From Diprion similis (taxonomy: Eukaryota; Arthropoda; Insecta; Hymenoptera; Diprionidae), in contig NC_060112.1 of the NCBI RefSeq assembly GCF_021155765.1, positions 26,440,001-26,504,000 of the forward strand: a stretch of DNA of 64,000 nt, read 5' to 3'. This document shows, piece by piece, positions 40,601 to 52,499 of this stretch (the first letter of the stretch is position 1; each line of letters begins with the position of its first letter). The notes under the pieces were generated by a model. It did not search any database and was not told the DNA's origin. It saw only the letters and a list, made by a program, of their open reading frames with translations. The position numbers and the translations under genes were made by a program.

Positions 40601-43145
40601 TTGAGGCACTAATCCGACGTAATTTTGGGAGAGAAATCGATTGAGCGCAGTCCCAATACGCTGCGAGCAACGCATCAAAAGTTACAGCCAAAAAACTGAA
40701 GATTTTCATCGTCATTTCTCTCCTGTGGGTCCGACGCTCTTTTTCATGTGTTTTCTGAGTTCCTGGGGGTCCAATTACCCTAGGGATGGTCATACAAATC
40801 GATTCCAAAACGAAAAATTTTTGACTCCGAAAATGACCAAAAAAGTAAGGCTAACCCCTTTGGATTTTTAGCGAAAAGTTCGACGATTCCGAAAAGTGCT
40901 GCAATCAATTCTTTGAGGCACTATTCCGACGTAATTTTGCGAGAGAAATCGATTGAGCGCAGTCCCAATACGCTGCGAGCAACGCATCAAAAGTTACAGC
41001 TGAAAAACTGAAGATTTTCATCGTCATTTCTCTCCTGTTGGTCCGACGCTCTTTTTCATGTTTTTTCTGAGTTCCTGGGGGTCCAATAACCCTAGAGATG
41101 GTCACACAAATCGATTCCGAGACGAAAAATTTTTGGCTCCGAAAATGACCAAAAAAGTGAGGCTAACCCCTTTGGATTTTTGGCGAAAATTTCGACGATT
41201 TCGAAAAGTGCTACAATCAATTCTTTGAGGCACTATTCCGACGTAATTTTTCGAGAGAAATCGATTGAGCGCAGTCCCAATACGCTGCGAGCAACGCATC
41301 AAAAGTTACACCCAAAAAACTGAAAATTTTCATCGTCATTTCTCTCCTGTGGGTCCGACGCTCTTTTTCATGTGTTTTCTGAGTTCCTGGGGGTCCAATT
41401 ACCCTAGTGATGGTCATACAAATCGATTCCGAGACAGAAAATTTTTGGCTCCGAAAATGACCAAAACAGTAAGGCTAACCCCTTTGGATTTTTGGCGAAA
41501 ATTTCGACGATTCCGAAAAGTGCTGCAATCAATTCTTTGAGGCACTATTCCGACGTAATTTTGCGAGAGAAATCGATTGAGCGCAGTCCCAATACGCTGC
41601 GAGCAACGCATCAAAAGTTACAGCTGAAAAACTGAAGATTTTCATCGTCATTTCTCTCCTGTTGGTCCGACGCTCTTTTTCATGTTTTTTCTGAGTTCCT
41701 GGGGGTCCAATTACCCTAGGGATGGTCATACAAATCGATTCCGGAACGAAAAATTTTTGGCTCCGAAAATTACCAAAAAAGTAAGGCTAACCCCTTTGGA
41801 TTTTTGGCGAAAAGTTCGACGATTCCGAAAAGTGCTGCAATCAATTCTTTGAGGCACTATTCCGACGTAATTTTGCGAGAGAAATCGATTGAGCGCAGTC
41901 CCAATACGCTGCGAGCAACGCATCAAAAGTTACAGCTGAAAAACTGAAGATTTTCATCGTCATTTCTCTCCTGTTGGTCCGACGCTCTTTTTCATGTTTT
42001 TTCTGAGTTCCTGGGGGTCCAATTACCCTAGGGATGGTCATACAAATCGATTCCGGAACGAAAAATTTTTGGCTCCGAAAATTACCAAAAAAGTAAGGCT
42101 AACCCCTTTGGATTTTTGGCGAAAAGTTCGACGATTCCGAAAAGTGCTGCAATCAATTCTTTGAGGCACTATTCCGACGTAATTTTGCGAGAGAAATCGA
42201 TTGAGCGCAGTCCTAATACGCTGCGAGCAACGCATCAAAAGTTACAGCCGAAAAACTGCAGATTTTCACCGTCATTTCTCTCCTGTTGGTCCGACGCTCT
42301 TTTTTATGTGTTTCCTGAGTTCCTGGGGGTCCAATTACCCTAGAGATGGTCATACAAATCGATTCCGAGACGAAAAATTTTCAGCTCCGAAAATGACCAG
42401 AAAAGTAAGGCTAACCCCTTTGGATTTTTGGCGAAAATTTCGACGATTCCGAAAAGTGCTGCAATCAATTCTTTGAGGCACTATTCCGACGTAATTTTTG
42501 GAGAGAAATCGATTGAGCGCAATCCCAATACGCTGCGAGCAACGCATCAAAAGTCACAGCCGAAAAACTGCAGATTTTCATCGTCATTTCTCTCCTGTTG
42601 GTCCGACGCTCTTTTTCATGTGTTTTCTGAGTTCCTGGGGGTCCAATTACCCTAGAGATGGTCATTCAAATCGATTCCGAGACGAGAAATTTTTGGCTCC
42701 GAAAATGATCAAAAAAGTAAGGCTAACCCCTTTGGATTTTTGGCGAAAATTTCGACGATTCCGAAAAGTGCTGCAATCAATTCTTTGAGGCACTATTCCG
42801 ACGTAATTTTGGGAGAGAAATCGATTGAGCGCAGTCCCAATACGCTGCGAGCAACGCATCAAAAGTTACAGCCAAAAACTGAAGATTTTCATCGTCATTT
42901 CTCTGCTGTTGGTGCCACGCTCTTTTTGATGTCTCTTTCGTATTCCTGAGGGTCGAATTAGTGGAAATAGCCTAGAGTCCTGTCAAACGATTCCGAGGCA
43001 AAAAGTTTTCGAGCTCAGCAAATCGTAATAAAGGAAGACTACAAATCCCTTTGGATTTTTTCGGTCTAAATTCAGCCGCAATACTTGCCTGCATTGTATC
43101 GAAGTAATTTTGCGAGAGGAATCGATTACGCGCAGTATGAATACA
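37660..43145. repeat. 312-bp tandem satellite array (about 16 full monomers plus decayed edges)
   Basis: Taking the word GAGGCACT as phase marker, copies begin at 37793, 38105 and so on every 312 bp (occasionally 313) up to 42787, giving 16 full monomers and a truncated seventeenth. The edges are diverged: 37660-37792 on the left and about 42925-43145 on the right still align to the monomer with many changes. Central copies are nearly identical. Private variants (for example CACTAATCCG with GGGAGAG) recur at an offset of 2186 bp (seven monomers), and another set recurs at 1561 bp (five monomers). This indicates recent unequal exchange or conversion. Frames of 60-96 codons recur on both strands in every monomer; I read these as by-products of the period being a multiple of three, not as genes. 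Confidence 0.95.
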
Positions 43146-44093
43146 CCTTTAGCTGCTTCATTTCGCTTCTTCATTTTCTATGTATTTTCGTATATTTAAT
43201 CGACAATGCTAGTTTTCCAAATTATTTGAATAAAAATGTAATCAATCGATTGTAGGATCAATTGATCTCACCACGTGGGACTCGACACGCGTCATTTTGC
43301 CGTTGCGTCAGCACCCGTTTTCATCAGCTATTTTTTCCGCCAACGGAGTGACGTTTCCGCGAGAAATTACCGTCGCTAATTTGCGTATCCACGTAAACGT
43401 GTGGTACAGTGAATATGAATCTATTGCATTCCGAATTCCGACGTGAAACTTAGAAATCGTTAGTGCTATCAAACTTGATCGGAATCTACTTGCAGGTAGT
43501 GAACCCATTGATCATCGTATCTGACTTGTTGTTCAAAAAACACATGAGTACACATTTTTTACGAAACATATCTTTATTCATTTATTCAGAATTCACACTC
43601 CATGTAAATAAATTTATGATACCGCTTGCAAGATCCGACATGGTAAAGCTGGAATAAATTGTACAAAACTATAATTCCAGAGCACAGCTCTTTTTAAAAG
43701 TTTTATCACATCAGGTAATAACATGAAAAAAAAATAAATAGTATAAACGTAATGTTCCGTACGTATGTGCAATACACCTATATTATTCGTATCGCACAAC
43801 ATATCACACACCCAACTGAATCGGCTGTTAGAATTATAGTGTAACTAACTTATCACAAAACTAAACGTTGCCCGAAATGTTACATCGCCGTATCGTAAAT
43901 ATTTACCGTGTAGAAAATCTTTTGTAACCGATAGTTTTGTTATAATGGTAAAATTGAAACATACGTCATCATTCAATAATCTCAACTTATAACAAAGTAC
44001 AGTCCTGATATCAAAGTGTAAAAGTTTCGACCATAGTCTTTCAAGTAGGATAACATTTATGATCTATTATACCGTATATACTAATTCTATATT
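43146..44093 (-). other. Spacer and likely 3' UTR of DDX19
   Basis: No gene was seen. Minus-strand AATAAA signals (TTTATT at 43573-43578 and 43581-43586) lie about 510 nt past the DDX19 stop codon and could end its transcript. Confidence 0.5.
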
Positions 44094-46780
44094 TTATGCG
44101 CCGATTTTTTCAATCTCCTCCGCATCTTCTGCATCGAGATAGTGTATCTTCTTCCCGAAATGTTTTTCTATATCTTGACAGACTTGCATCGCATGCGATG
44201 AATCGACTAGATTGATAGCGATACCAGATTTTCCAAATCTGCCCGTTCGCCCGATCCTGTGCAGATAAGTTGCACAATCTGCTTGCCGTTCTTGGTCAAC
44301 TGGCAGGTCGAAGTTCACAACGATTGTTACTTGCTCGACATCAATTCCTGAACATTGAAAACCGGTTACTCACATGAAACAAAGTCTTGCCGAACTCAAA
44401 AGCGATATGATGACTAAACGGGCGGTTCTATTCTCTTACCTCGAGCCAAGACATTTGTGGTAATTAAGACCTTTTCAAGACCTGCTCGAAATCTGTCTAA
44501 AACAGCAATGCGTTGCTCGACGGTCAGGTCACCAGATAAAACTGCCACAGCGTGACCGTCTTTGCTCATCTTTTCTGCTAGCCAGCTGGCTGTTTTTCTT
44601 GTCTGTATAAAATACAATGTTATATAAGTATATATTTCAATTTGAGAATATTTATATAGGATGTCTGAGCTGGACTTAACTGACGAGTCAGAAATTTCTT
44701 GATAAAAGAGGAACATGATTAGAAAAGATAGTACGAAACTAAAGTAAAAAAAAGTAAAATGCAATTGTGTGCACAATGTATTTACATGACAGAAAATGAT
44801 AGCTTGTCCAATGGTGATCACGCCATAAATATTGGTGATAGCTGTGTACTTTTCATCCATGTTCTTGCACTTGACGTAGTACTGTTTGATGTTCTCCAAA
44901 CTTTCCTCCTCTTTTAGCAAACGTATTATCAACGGATTGCTCACGATTATCTCAGCAAATTCCATCACTGCCGTTTCATACGTTGCAGAAAAAAACATCA
45001 TCTGACAAGTACGAGGCAACATTCTGAAATATATGAGAGAGAATTCTGCTATGACGCTATTGCACTTGGTCAAAATAATAGAAGAAATGTCTTTCAGGTT
45101 TGGCTTGTGATCTTACTTGTGGATCCGTATGCACTGATCCTGGTGTCCTTGAGTGGCAATCATTACATCTGCCTCATCCAAAACAAAGACCGAGATTTTT
45201 CTCAGATCAAAAAATCTGAACTTTATAGCCCAATCCAGAACTTTTCCTGGAGTTCCAATTATTATATGGTTAGTGATTTTCGATCCTCGAGCAACTGAAA
45301 TGAAAATTCATAGATTTGATGTAACTAGCAGAGTCAGTGACCAAGTTGAAAAGAGAATATATTAAATTCCTAATTACTTTCTTCTCCTCGAACAGCATAT
45401 TTCAGCTTAATTTCTGGACAAAATTGAGACATTTTTGCCGCAACTTCGCCCGTTTGAATGGCCAATTCGTACGTAGGTGATAGACAAAGAACTTGGGGAT
45501 AGTCCTTGTTGGGGTCTACTCGGCTCAGCATAGCTAAAACAAAGGCTGCAGTCTTTCCGGTACCAGACTGCGATTGCGCAATCATATTTTGTGGTCTAAA
45601 ACACATAAAAAACTTGATCAATTCTTTGTACCATCAAAAAATCAGATTGCATGTTTAGGCTTCTTATCGAAACTTACGGATCTGCAAGTAGGGTTGGAAG
45701 AGCAGTCTCCTGAATTTTTGAAGGCGCATTGAACCCCATTGCATAAACTCCTTTCAAGAGTGCTGGCTTCCTAAAAAACCACAAGTTACCGGTTATTTGC
45801 GTTATCATATATGTAACTATAACTATTGCACATGGTAGTTGTGGCATGTACTATAATACGTACTCTAATGACAGGGATCAACTTTACTACATAGTACATA
45901 TTCTCAACTGCAACATGTAAAAGATTGATACCAAACAATACTAACAAATGGAGTGCTTCGAAGGTCTTAATGCTGTACAAAGGGGATGTGGGATCTTTTC
46001 GTTGAATCTCTATATCCTTAGTGGTCTCAACTAGCCCTTTTCTGATAATCTTCTGCAGCAATGATTTTTCTGCAGGTGATATCTGATCATCAGTTTCATC
46101 GCTTTTCGACGATTCGCTTCCTTCTTGTGGTGGTGTTGTAGGTTGAGATATACCCAAATTTGTCACCTTGATGATAAGTAAAAATAAGAGTAATGTATAA
46201 AATAAAACAAAGAGAAAGAAAGTATTTTATTCCAAATAACTGGCAAGAAAAAAAAATTATTCATTAATTATTCATATAGCAAAGTTGCCAGTTCCTCTAA
46301 CATTTACTGCTTTAGTTTGCATATTCGTATGACACTGAACCTGGCAACTGATCTGCTAGATTGTCATTAGATACTAGTTAAAGTTTGTGCGTCGGACCTG
46401 CTTATCTACTAGTTGAGGTATTTAGAATCATGGTGAACATTAGTGGTCAGAAATTCAATACTTGGTGAAAGAATAAGCAGAGTATACGGATTTAGAACAG
46501 AGTGACAAAAAATATTCAAATGTAATATTTGCAAATACCCAGAGTGAAACTATTTTGTATATTAGACAATAGTATCAAAAGTATTTACAGGAGAAAAATG
46601 TTGATTGTGAAAGTTTATTGACAGATGCTGTGTATCAAAATAAAATTTGTTGCGATATCTTTGTCAAGCAAGTAAGGTTTTTAGGTTATGCCGGAGTTGA
46701 AAATATTCCTACGTTACCTTGGAGGCGAGGCTTTCTTGCTCGTCGGTATATTTCGCCCAGTCCACTTTAGGTGTAGCCAT
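44094..46780 (-). CDS. DDX19: DEAD-box RNA helicase DDX19/Dbp5
   Basis: Eight minus-strand exons, 46780-46718, 46166-45946, 45770-45678, 45595-45378, 45294-45117, 45023-44786, 44602-44440 and 44347-44094, join in phase for 475 residues, close to the usual length of about 480. All helicase motifs are visible in order: Q motif (GFNAPSKIQ), I (SQSGTGKT), Ia (PTYELA), Ib (TPGK), II (VLDEADVMI), III (SAT), IV (IIFCH), V (TTNVLARGIDV) and VI (HRIGRTGR). The family-specific VLDEADVMIATQGHQDQ and the N-terminal SPLYSIKTFEAL segment separate it from eIF4A-type helicases. Dbp5 acts at the cytoplasmic face of the nuclear pore, where with Gle1 it remodels mRNPs during mRNA export. It is divergently arranged with the CENP-K-like gene at 47661. 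Nothing appears broken. Confidence 0.96.
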
Positions 46781-47660
46781 AATTAAGAAAAACCGTTAAT
46801 AATGCTTGGAAAAATCTGCTTCCTCCTCTTTCGATTCAAAAGCACTATTTTATCTTATTTTTTTTGTCACTTGCAAGCGTGCTCGCAAAGATCGGCCGAA
46901 CAGCGACCTATTGCGACCTATCGCCACAACTATCGTTTCATGGCGTATCGTGTTCAAAAGTGTTCACAGTTTTTTTTGTTTCATTTTTACACTGTTTACC
47001 AAAATTTTAACCGACTTTGGAAAACGATAGCACCAATTTATTCACCACTGCATCGGAATACAACTAGACAGAAAAAAGTTAGAAATATTTCGTAGTATTT
47101 TGCCAACCATTGATGCTAGGTCGTTCTAGATACTTGTCTGAATTCTTCAGTCTACAATTAATGGAACACGCGGCCCCTGAAAGTCGATTCCAATGATTTG
47201 TTTTAGGCTCTAGAAATTACAAAGAAAGGAGGGTTAATCCCTTAAAAATTTTGCGGCTCACTTTCTACGGATTTTTCAAAATCCTAGAAATGATTCAGTC
47301 AAACGTTTTATTAACGAAATTTACGACATCAACTGATTGCTCATTGTCAGCTGTCGATTACCGACATGCGTTAACCCATGAACCCAACGTTGACTCGCCA
47401 TGCGTGCATGTCGAAAATTAATTCCAAAAATCAATTTTGGTTAGAGAGCGCTACGAAGTCGGGCAGAGCTTAACCCAGAGATCTGACAGAAAGAAACTTA
47501 CTTCCGTTCTAATGTGAGTGCCATGCGTATATGGTGTATATTTGGCGGGAACAGAGCAGAAGCTGAACGCAAACTGTATAACGCTACTCCAATTTTCATA
47601 TTGTTAAATTATTTAATACGCCAGATTAATCGTTAGATTCACAGGAATACATAGAAAGCC
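46781..47660. other. Divergent promoter interval between DDX19 and CENP-K-like gene
   Basis: The 880-bp interval separates two start codons pointing away from each other and should hold both promoters. No clear TATA box was identified. It also contains a relic satellite monomer at about 47155-47340. Confidence 0.5.
47155..47340 (+). repeat. Isolated degenerate copy of the 312-bp satellite monomer
   Basis: It aligns by eye with part of the monomer found at 37.7-43.1 kb: GTCGATTCCAATGA against ATCGATTCCGAGAC, then AGGAGGGTTAATCCC against AAGTAAGGCTAACCCC, then a stretch matching the GCGAAAATTTCGACGATTCCGAAAAGTG region and the ending before GACGTAATTTT. It has the same orientation as the array and many substitutions. 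Confidence 0.55.
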
Positions 47661-48936
47661 ATGGTAAGAAATTAGTCATTGAATAACCTTACTAACCACA
47701 TAGTAGTGCACTAGAGTGTGTAATTTCAGAGTGTAATCGCACAGCAACACAAAATGAAACAATACAATTCTATATTTTCACCATATCCACTTGATATTGA
47801 ATTATGATAATTGAGTACCTTCGAAGTGGTTCTGTGTATAAGTACCGACAACTTTAATGCAAAGAGGAATTATATACTTATTAATACCAATTTACTTACA
47901 TTGCCGCAGGATGATTCAGGTAGCTCGGATTTCTCGATACACAATGCAAACCCCCAGGATTTTACTTTGGAAGATACGTTGGGAGTATTGACGGATTTGA
48001 AATCGGAACGAGATCAAGAACTAGAACAATTGTACGATGTACAAATAAATAACAAGTTTTTCTGTTCGATCGATGCATCGAGAATCTCAGAAAGACACCA
48101 TCAATACGTATCGAGTTTCTTAAAACAGATATCCAATGATAAACCTGACGATTATCCCATACCACGTACTCTGGATATGTTTTCAACCACTGTTGCAGTG
48201 TTGACTGAAGAAGTTCAAAATGCGCAAGAGCAAGTTGAAATTCTCACTGAGGACCTTGAACGTACAGAGAAAGAAATCAGCCGGTATACTCCTTTACAGT
48301 CTTCAATTTCACTCAAGTTTTCCATATTTACATAGGGTATCATATATATGTATAAAATACATTAGACAGAATATCAATTAATTGTAGATTGAAGGAAAAG
48401 AAGCAGGGTATTGAAAAAATGAAAGAATCCTGTTTAGCAGCCAATAACATCATAGCCAGTAAAACTTGGGCAGAAGAACTTCGTATAACACATGAGATAT
48501 TTAAGGAAGTTAAACAAGAAACGGTGAATATAATTTCCAATAGATTTGTCATTCTGTAATTCTTAAAGATATATTGTCAAGTAATGATGATTTTTTTTGT
48601 TTTTCAGCAAAGAGTCGTATCAGAGATCTTTCCAGATAACGACCATGTGAAGAATTTTTTAGCAGTAATATTCTCATCTTTATCAAATAATATAGATCTC
48701 CTTTATTATCTAACCTTAAAGAATAATGCTGATTTTGTACGTTCCAGGAATTGTGTTCCGCGTATTTCTCCAGCGGTGACGACATATATGTAGATTTATT
48801 ACCCGAAGTTACAGATGCTGCCAATTTTCTACTTGAAGCAGATTTAATTGTACGTCATCGATATGATGAAAATAAAGTTAGACTTGTTGATCTGTATGTG
48901 ATCTCAAATTATTTTCACCTTCCTTTAACCCCCTAA
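47661..48936 (+). CDS. CENPK: CENP-K-like kinetochore (CCAN) protein
   Basis: Exons are 47661-47663 (the ATG alone), 47910-48283, 48388-48523, 48608-48664 and 48748-48936, in phase, 252 residues (human CENP-K is about 269). The ATG is followed directly by gtaaga, and the next exon opens after ttgccgcag. The protein is mostly coiled coil (LTEEVQNAQEQVEILTEDLE; LKEKKQGIEKMKES). It ends in a segment with the CENP-K C-terminal layout: a short acidic SEIFPDND stretch, then GDDIYVDLLPEV, then ANFLLEADLIVRHRYDENKV RLVDL (compare the family pattern of an LLRNGIALRHPEDPTRIRLE type end). CENP-K joins CENP-H/I/M in the inner kinetochore. The call rests on this tail and length; a different coiled-coil kinetochore or augmin protein is possible. 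Its 3' end converges on Arp8, and AATAAA is at 49262. Confidence 0.6.
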
Positions 48937-49355
48937 TACATATAAAGCAACGACAACTCCATTCTTTCGTCATCGTCGACAAATGTATATCCCAACTTAA
49001 CACTAAGGGGTAAATACAAAATCTTCGCTCAATGCAAATAGCCAGTAACATTCACTTCTTAGATTTAACGAATATTACAGTAGTTATAATTATGAAGAAC
49101 TGCGATCCCTACGTATTCCAACAAAAAAAGTAGTTTGGCAAAAACCTAGCATGTCAAGTATTTATACACAACGTGTGGTCAGTAAGAAGTGGAAAGCTTA
49201 CATAAACTTATCGTAAATATGTACAACGTTTTATAAAAACGAATATGCTTATCACAGACTCAATAAAATTATTTGAATCCAAGCAGAATAATTGTTCAAC
49301 TGATCTATGGGTGCTGTGTTGACCAGAACGAACTCTGTCAGTCAGTTACAAGTTT
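48937..49355. other. Convergent 3' interval between CENP-K-like gene and Arp8
   Basis: It has no coding content. An AATAAA at 49262-49267 on the plus strand is a candidate polyadenylation signal for the CENP-K-like gene and lies within 100 bp of the Arp8 stop codon, so the two transcripts may overlap at their 3' ends. Confidence 0.5.
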
Positions 49356-51979
49356 TCACCACATAAATGGGGCTCTCTCTCTTAAAATTCTGACACCAAT
49401 TTGCTCCCATTCTTGACGACCAATCCACAACTCTTGTGCTGATTCTAAACAACTCAATATCGCAGCACCCTTCCAAGCTGTCATCCCTGGGTCCATTTCC
49501 TTGGGTTGTGTTATAATGTCGAGTTGCTCTATAAAGAGATAACAACTATTAAAACCGAATATTTAAATTCGATGACGAATATTTGTCATGCAACGCACCA
49601 GCCCTGTACATGTACGGAATTTGCAAGGATATTCTATTGTGCAGCCACATTCCTATTCCCTGGAACTTCATTCCAGATCCAACTACCAATATGCAACTGT
49701 ACATTTTACGTTTCAAATCATCAGTTGCTGCAAATGAAATTTTCCGGTAAATTAACGACATTAGTATTATTTTGAAAGAAATCAATTGCCAGATATGCTT
49801 TATGGCAAGTGGTTGTAGACTTACGGCATCGATCGATACTTTGTAGAACAGCATGATCGAGCCCCAAAAGTTGCTGGGGACCAACAACGAAATCTCGTGG
49901 GGTATCTAAGTCGCGAATCCCCAAACTAATCGGCGCCGAATCAACGGCATCAACGACGACCTCTTCCTCGCCTGTCACAGCTGGCGTAGCAACTTCCTCG
50001 GGCATTTCTAATGTCTGCTCCAAATTCTCCTTTGCTCCACGTCTCTAGAGAAGATGAACATGTTGAAACAGACATTTTGTAAATGGATGCTATTATTCTA
50101 TACTTTATGTAAAAATTGTCTCTCATCTTCGAACAATCTTACAATTCGTTGCAAGCAAATCAGAATAATATAGGACGGTTCAACTTGCTTACGCTTGTCT
50201 CTCGTAAATAATTTTCATCATGTGGATCTTCTGAATCTCCCATCGAGCGTTTTTGTGTATGGACAGTGTGCATTCCAGTAACTTTAAACAACTCTGGTTG
50301 AAATAAACTCAGAGGTGCCACTAGGCATTCATCGCCAACCTGCAATGGGATTTATGGAAAGATTGAATATTTGTTTAAAACAAATTTTATCCATGTACAC
50401 TACAATAACATCATGCGTACATTCTTTCAACATTTTTTGCATATTACCTGCAATGTGTACTTCTCGGTTGGGATTTTAGGTTGTCGAACAATGAATGTCT
50501 TTTCTTGGGATCCACAGACATTCAAATCGACGTGACAAAAATCCCTCTTCAATTGGTCTAGAAGCAATGCATCGAGCCTGTTGGATGCATTGCAAGTTTT
50601 ATAGGGAAATGCACACTTTTGTAAGAGCCAGAAAAACGTTTGTGTAATATCTGCGCCTCCAAAGTCCATCCGTACTCGCGTATTTCTGTGAGAAATTCCA
50701 TCTTCTACACAGGAAACTGACGTTTTTTGATCTCCAACATCAACAACGCAGGCATATCCTAAACCAGCACCAAACGTAGCTGCAACGTGATCCTAGGAAC
50801 ATTTGAATGCTCTTAAAAGATGGATTTCCGATGAATCGTAAAATTGTACATAAATGGGTTTTCATATTGTATGCCAAACTGAAATTATAGAAACCTGTAA
50901 CAGAAAACATCCTCCGAAGCCCATTTCACACAAAAGAAGGGTTGTCAACTCTTTCAAGTAATGTCTGTTGTAAATATCGGGGACAACAAGCACTGCTCGA
51001 TAATGGCGTAGATCTTTCAAGGGGACGTTCATTTTTTTTGTTAAAACATGTTCCCAGATTATCTTTAGATTTGCTAAAACAGCTCTAAGGCTTCCTCCGG
51101 GTCCCGAGTGAACATTCAATTCCCCTCTCTTGTATGGGAAATGAATATTGAAATCTGCCTCTGGATTGAGGGATAGAATATCATCACCCACAACCACTTC
51201 TTCATCGGTTTTTATCCATTCTCCGCCGGACGGTGAAAGGGTTTCTGGATTCGATCTTCGATTGAAAGCAGCTATTTGCTGTGGAGGTGTTGCGTATCTT
51301 CTTCTTCCGTCAGACTGCAGACAGGATTGTAGAGTGTGAGAAACTTGAAGACGAGATTCCTCCATTGCTTGCGTGAGCTCCTTGGTCTACAAGAAATGAA
51401 TAGAATATCAATAATGTAAATTCGATCAATTTATTTCTAATTTAACGTTGATGGGCAAAATCTTGATTGAAGTCACAGAAAATGTTATAAAACCAGGAGG
51501 AACAAAATGCAGCTTTTTTGAATGTAAACAGCCTTTTTTTTTGGAATGATCAAGGCGAAATTTTAATTTGCACAAATAAGCTTAACTCTAGGAATCCGTT
51601 TCCAAACTGATAACTTACTTTAGGAACCTGAGATGGAAAGAAGGGATCTTTATATGCCAATCCTCCTTGCAGCCTCTTCCTTGCGACGGCATTAAGGAGA
51701 ACATTGGGATTTAGATCAGAGGCTCGACCCATGCGAAGATTCATCGATCCTGGATGTATAATTATTATCGTCTGCGCCTGTATTTGCTATGGTAATAAAA
51801 AACGGGTTGTCAGTATTTTCTCAATTATATAACTAAAAAAATCTACTGATATAACGATCAATTTTACGCTTCTCTCTTAAGGAATAATAGATCCATAATA
51901 AAATCGTAATGCACATTCGAATACGTAAATGGTCATATCGACGAGTTACCTCGGCACATGATTCCTGGAAAACTGGCAT
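49356..51979 (-). CDS. Arp8: Actin-related protein 8 (INO80 complex)
   Basis: Eight minus-strand exons, 51979-51950, 51786-51619, 51386-50895, 50792-50448, 50339-50193, 50044-49825, 49727-49599 and 49528-49356, join in phase for 567 residues. Hallmarks are QAQTIIIIHPGS near the N-terminus, FPYKRGELNVHSGPGGSL, LKDLRHYRAVLVVPDIYN, VVDVGDQKTSVSCVEDGISH, GDSEDPHDENY, the subdomain SILVVG-type strand (CILVVGSGMKF), ITQPKEMDPGMTAWKGAAIL and the C-terminal MW. It is somewhat shorter than human ACTR8 (about 624), mainly at the N-terminus and in the acidic insert (EEEVVVDAVD). Arp8 is a nuclear subunit of the INO80 chromatin remodeller that helps contact nucleosomes and linker DNA. It shares a divergent promoter of about 520 bp with VPS37A. 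The first coding exon is only ten codons long. Confidence 0.95.
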
Positions 51980-52499
51980 AACTGCTGTATAGTGCTAGAT
52001 CAATGTTGTCCATACACGGAATATAATTTCTGTATATGTATTGCAAAAGGTTCATTCGATAATTACGAACACCTCGTTGTGAGGTTATGTTTACTTTGAT
52101 GTTTGAACGCCGTCAAATCCGTCAACAATGATTTTGAGAACATAACATGTGTTTCTGCGCAGCCGCCTCTATGGACCAATCCTTAAGTGCCGACCATGTG
52201 AAAGTCATCTTGGATTTTGAACCAATCGCATTCAGGGTCATCTAAAAAATGGCTTTCGCACGGTCGGCGCAAAATGAAACGAAGATGCGCCTGCCGGAGG
52301 AACAGAGCTTACGTTCTTATGCCGTCAACTATGCCTCGTAATGTCAAGGAACTCGAAACGTGCATATCGATATTCGACAGACTCTCGCAGGGTGAAGTTG
52401 GTCACCATTGCAAAACATATGTTCCGGATGGTTGGTTTGACGGTTTGACAGTGGGATTGACGGATAAGCGAATGATTTATCCGATATCAAGGCATTTAA
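51980..52499. other. Divergent promoter interval between Arp8 and VPS37A
   Basis: These 520 bp lie between start codons on opposite strands. The interval holds an open frame on the plus strand with no family resemblance. The VPS37A start at 52500 is preceded directly by an in-frame TAA, so that frame is not its N-terminus. Confidence 0.5.

Noticed and set aside
37783-42949. Dozens of recurring 60-96-codon frames on both strands
   Set aside because: They are phase-locked copies within a tandem satellite whose period is divisible by three. Both strands are equally open, there is no start context and no family resemblance.
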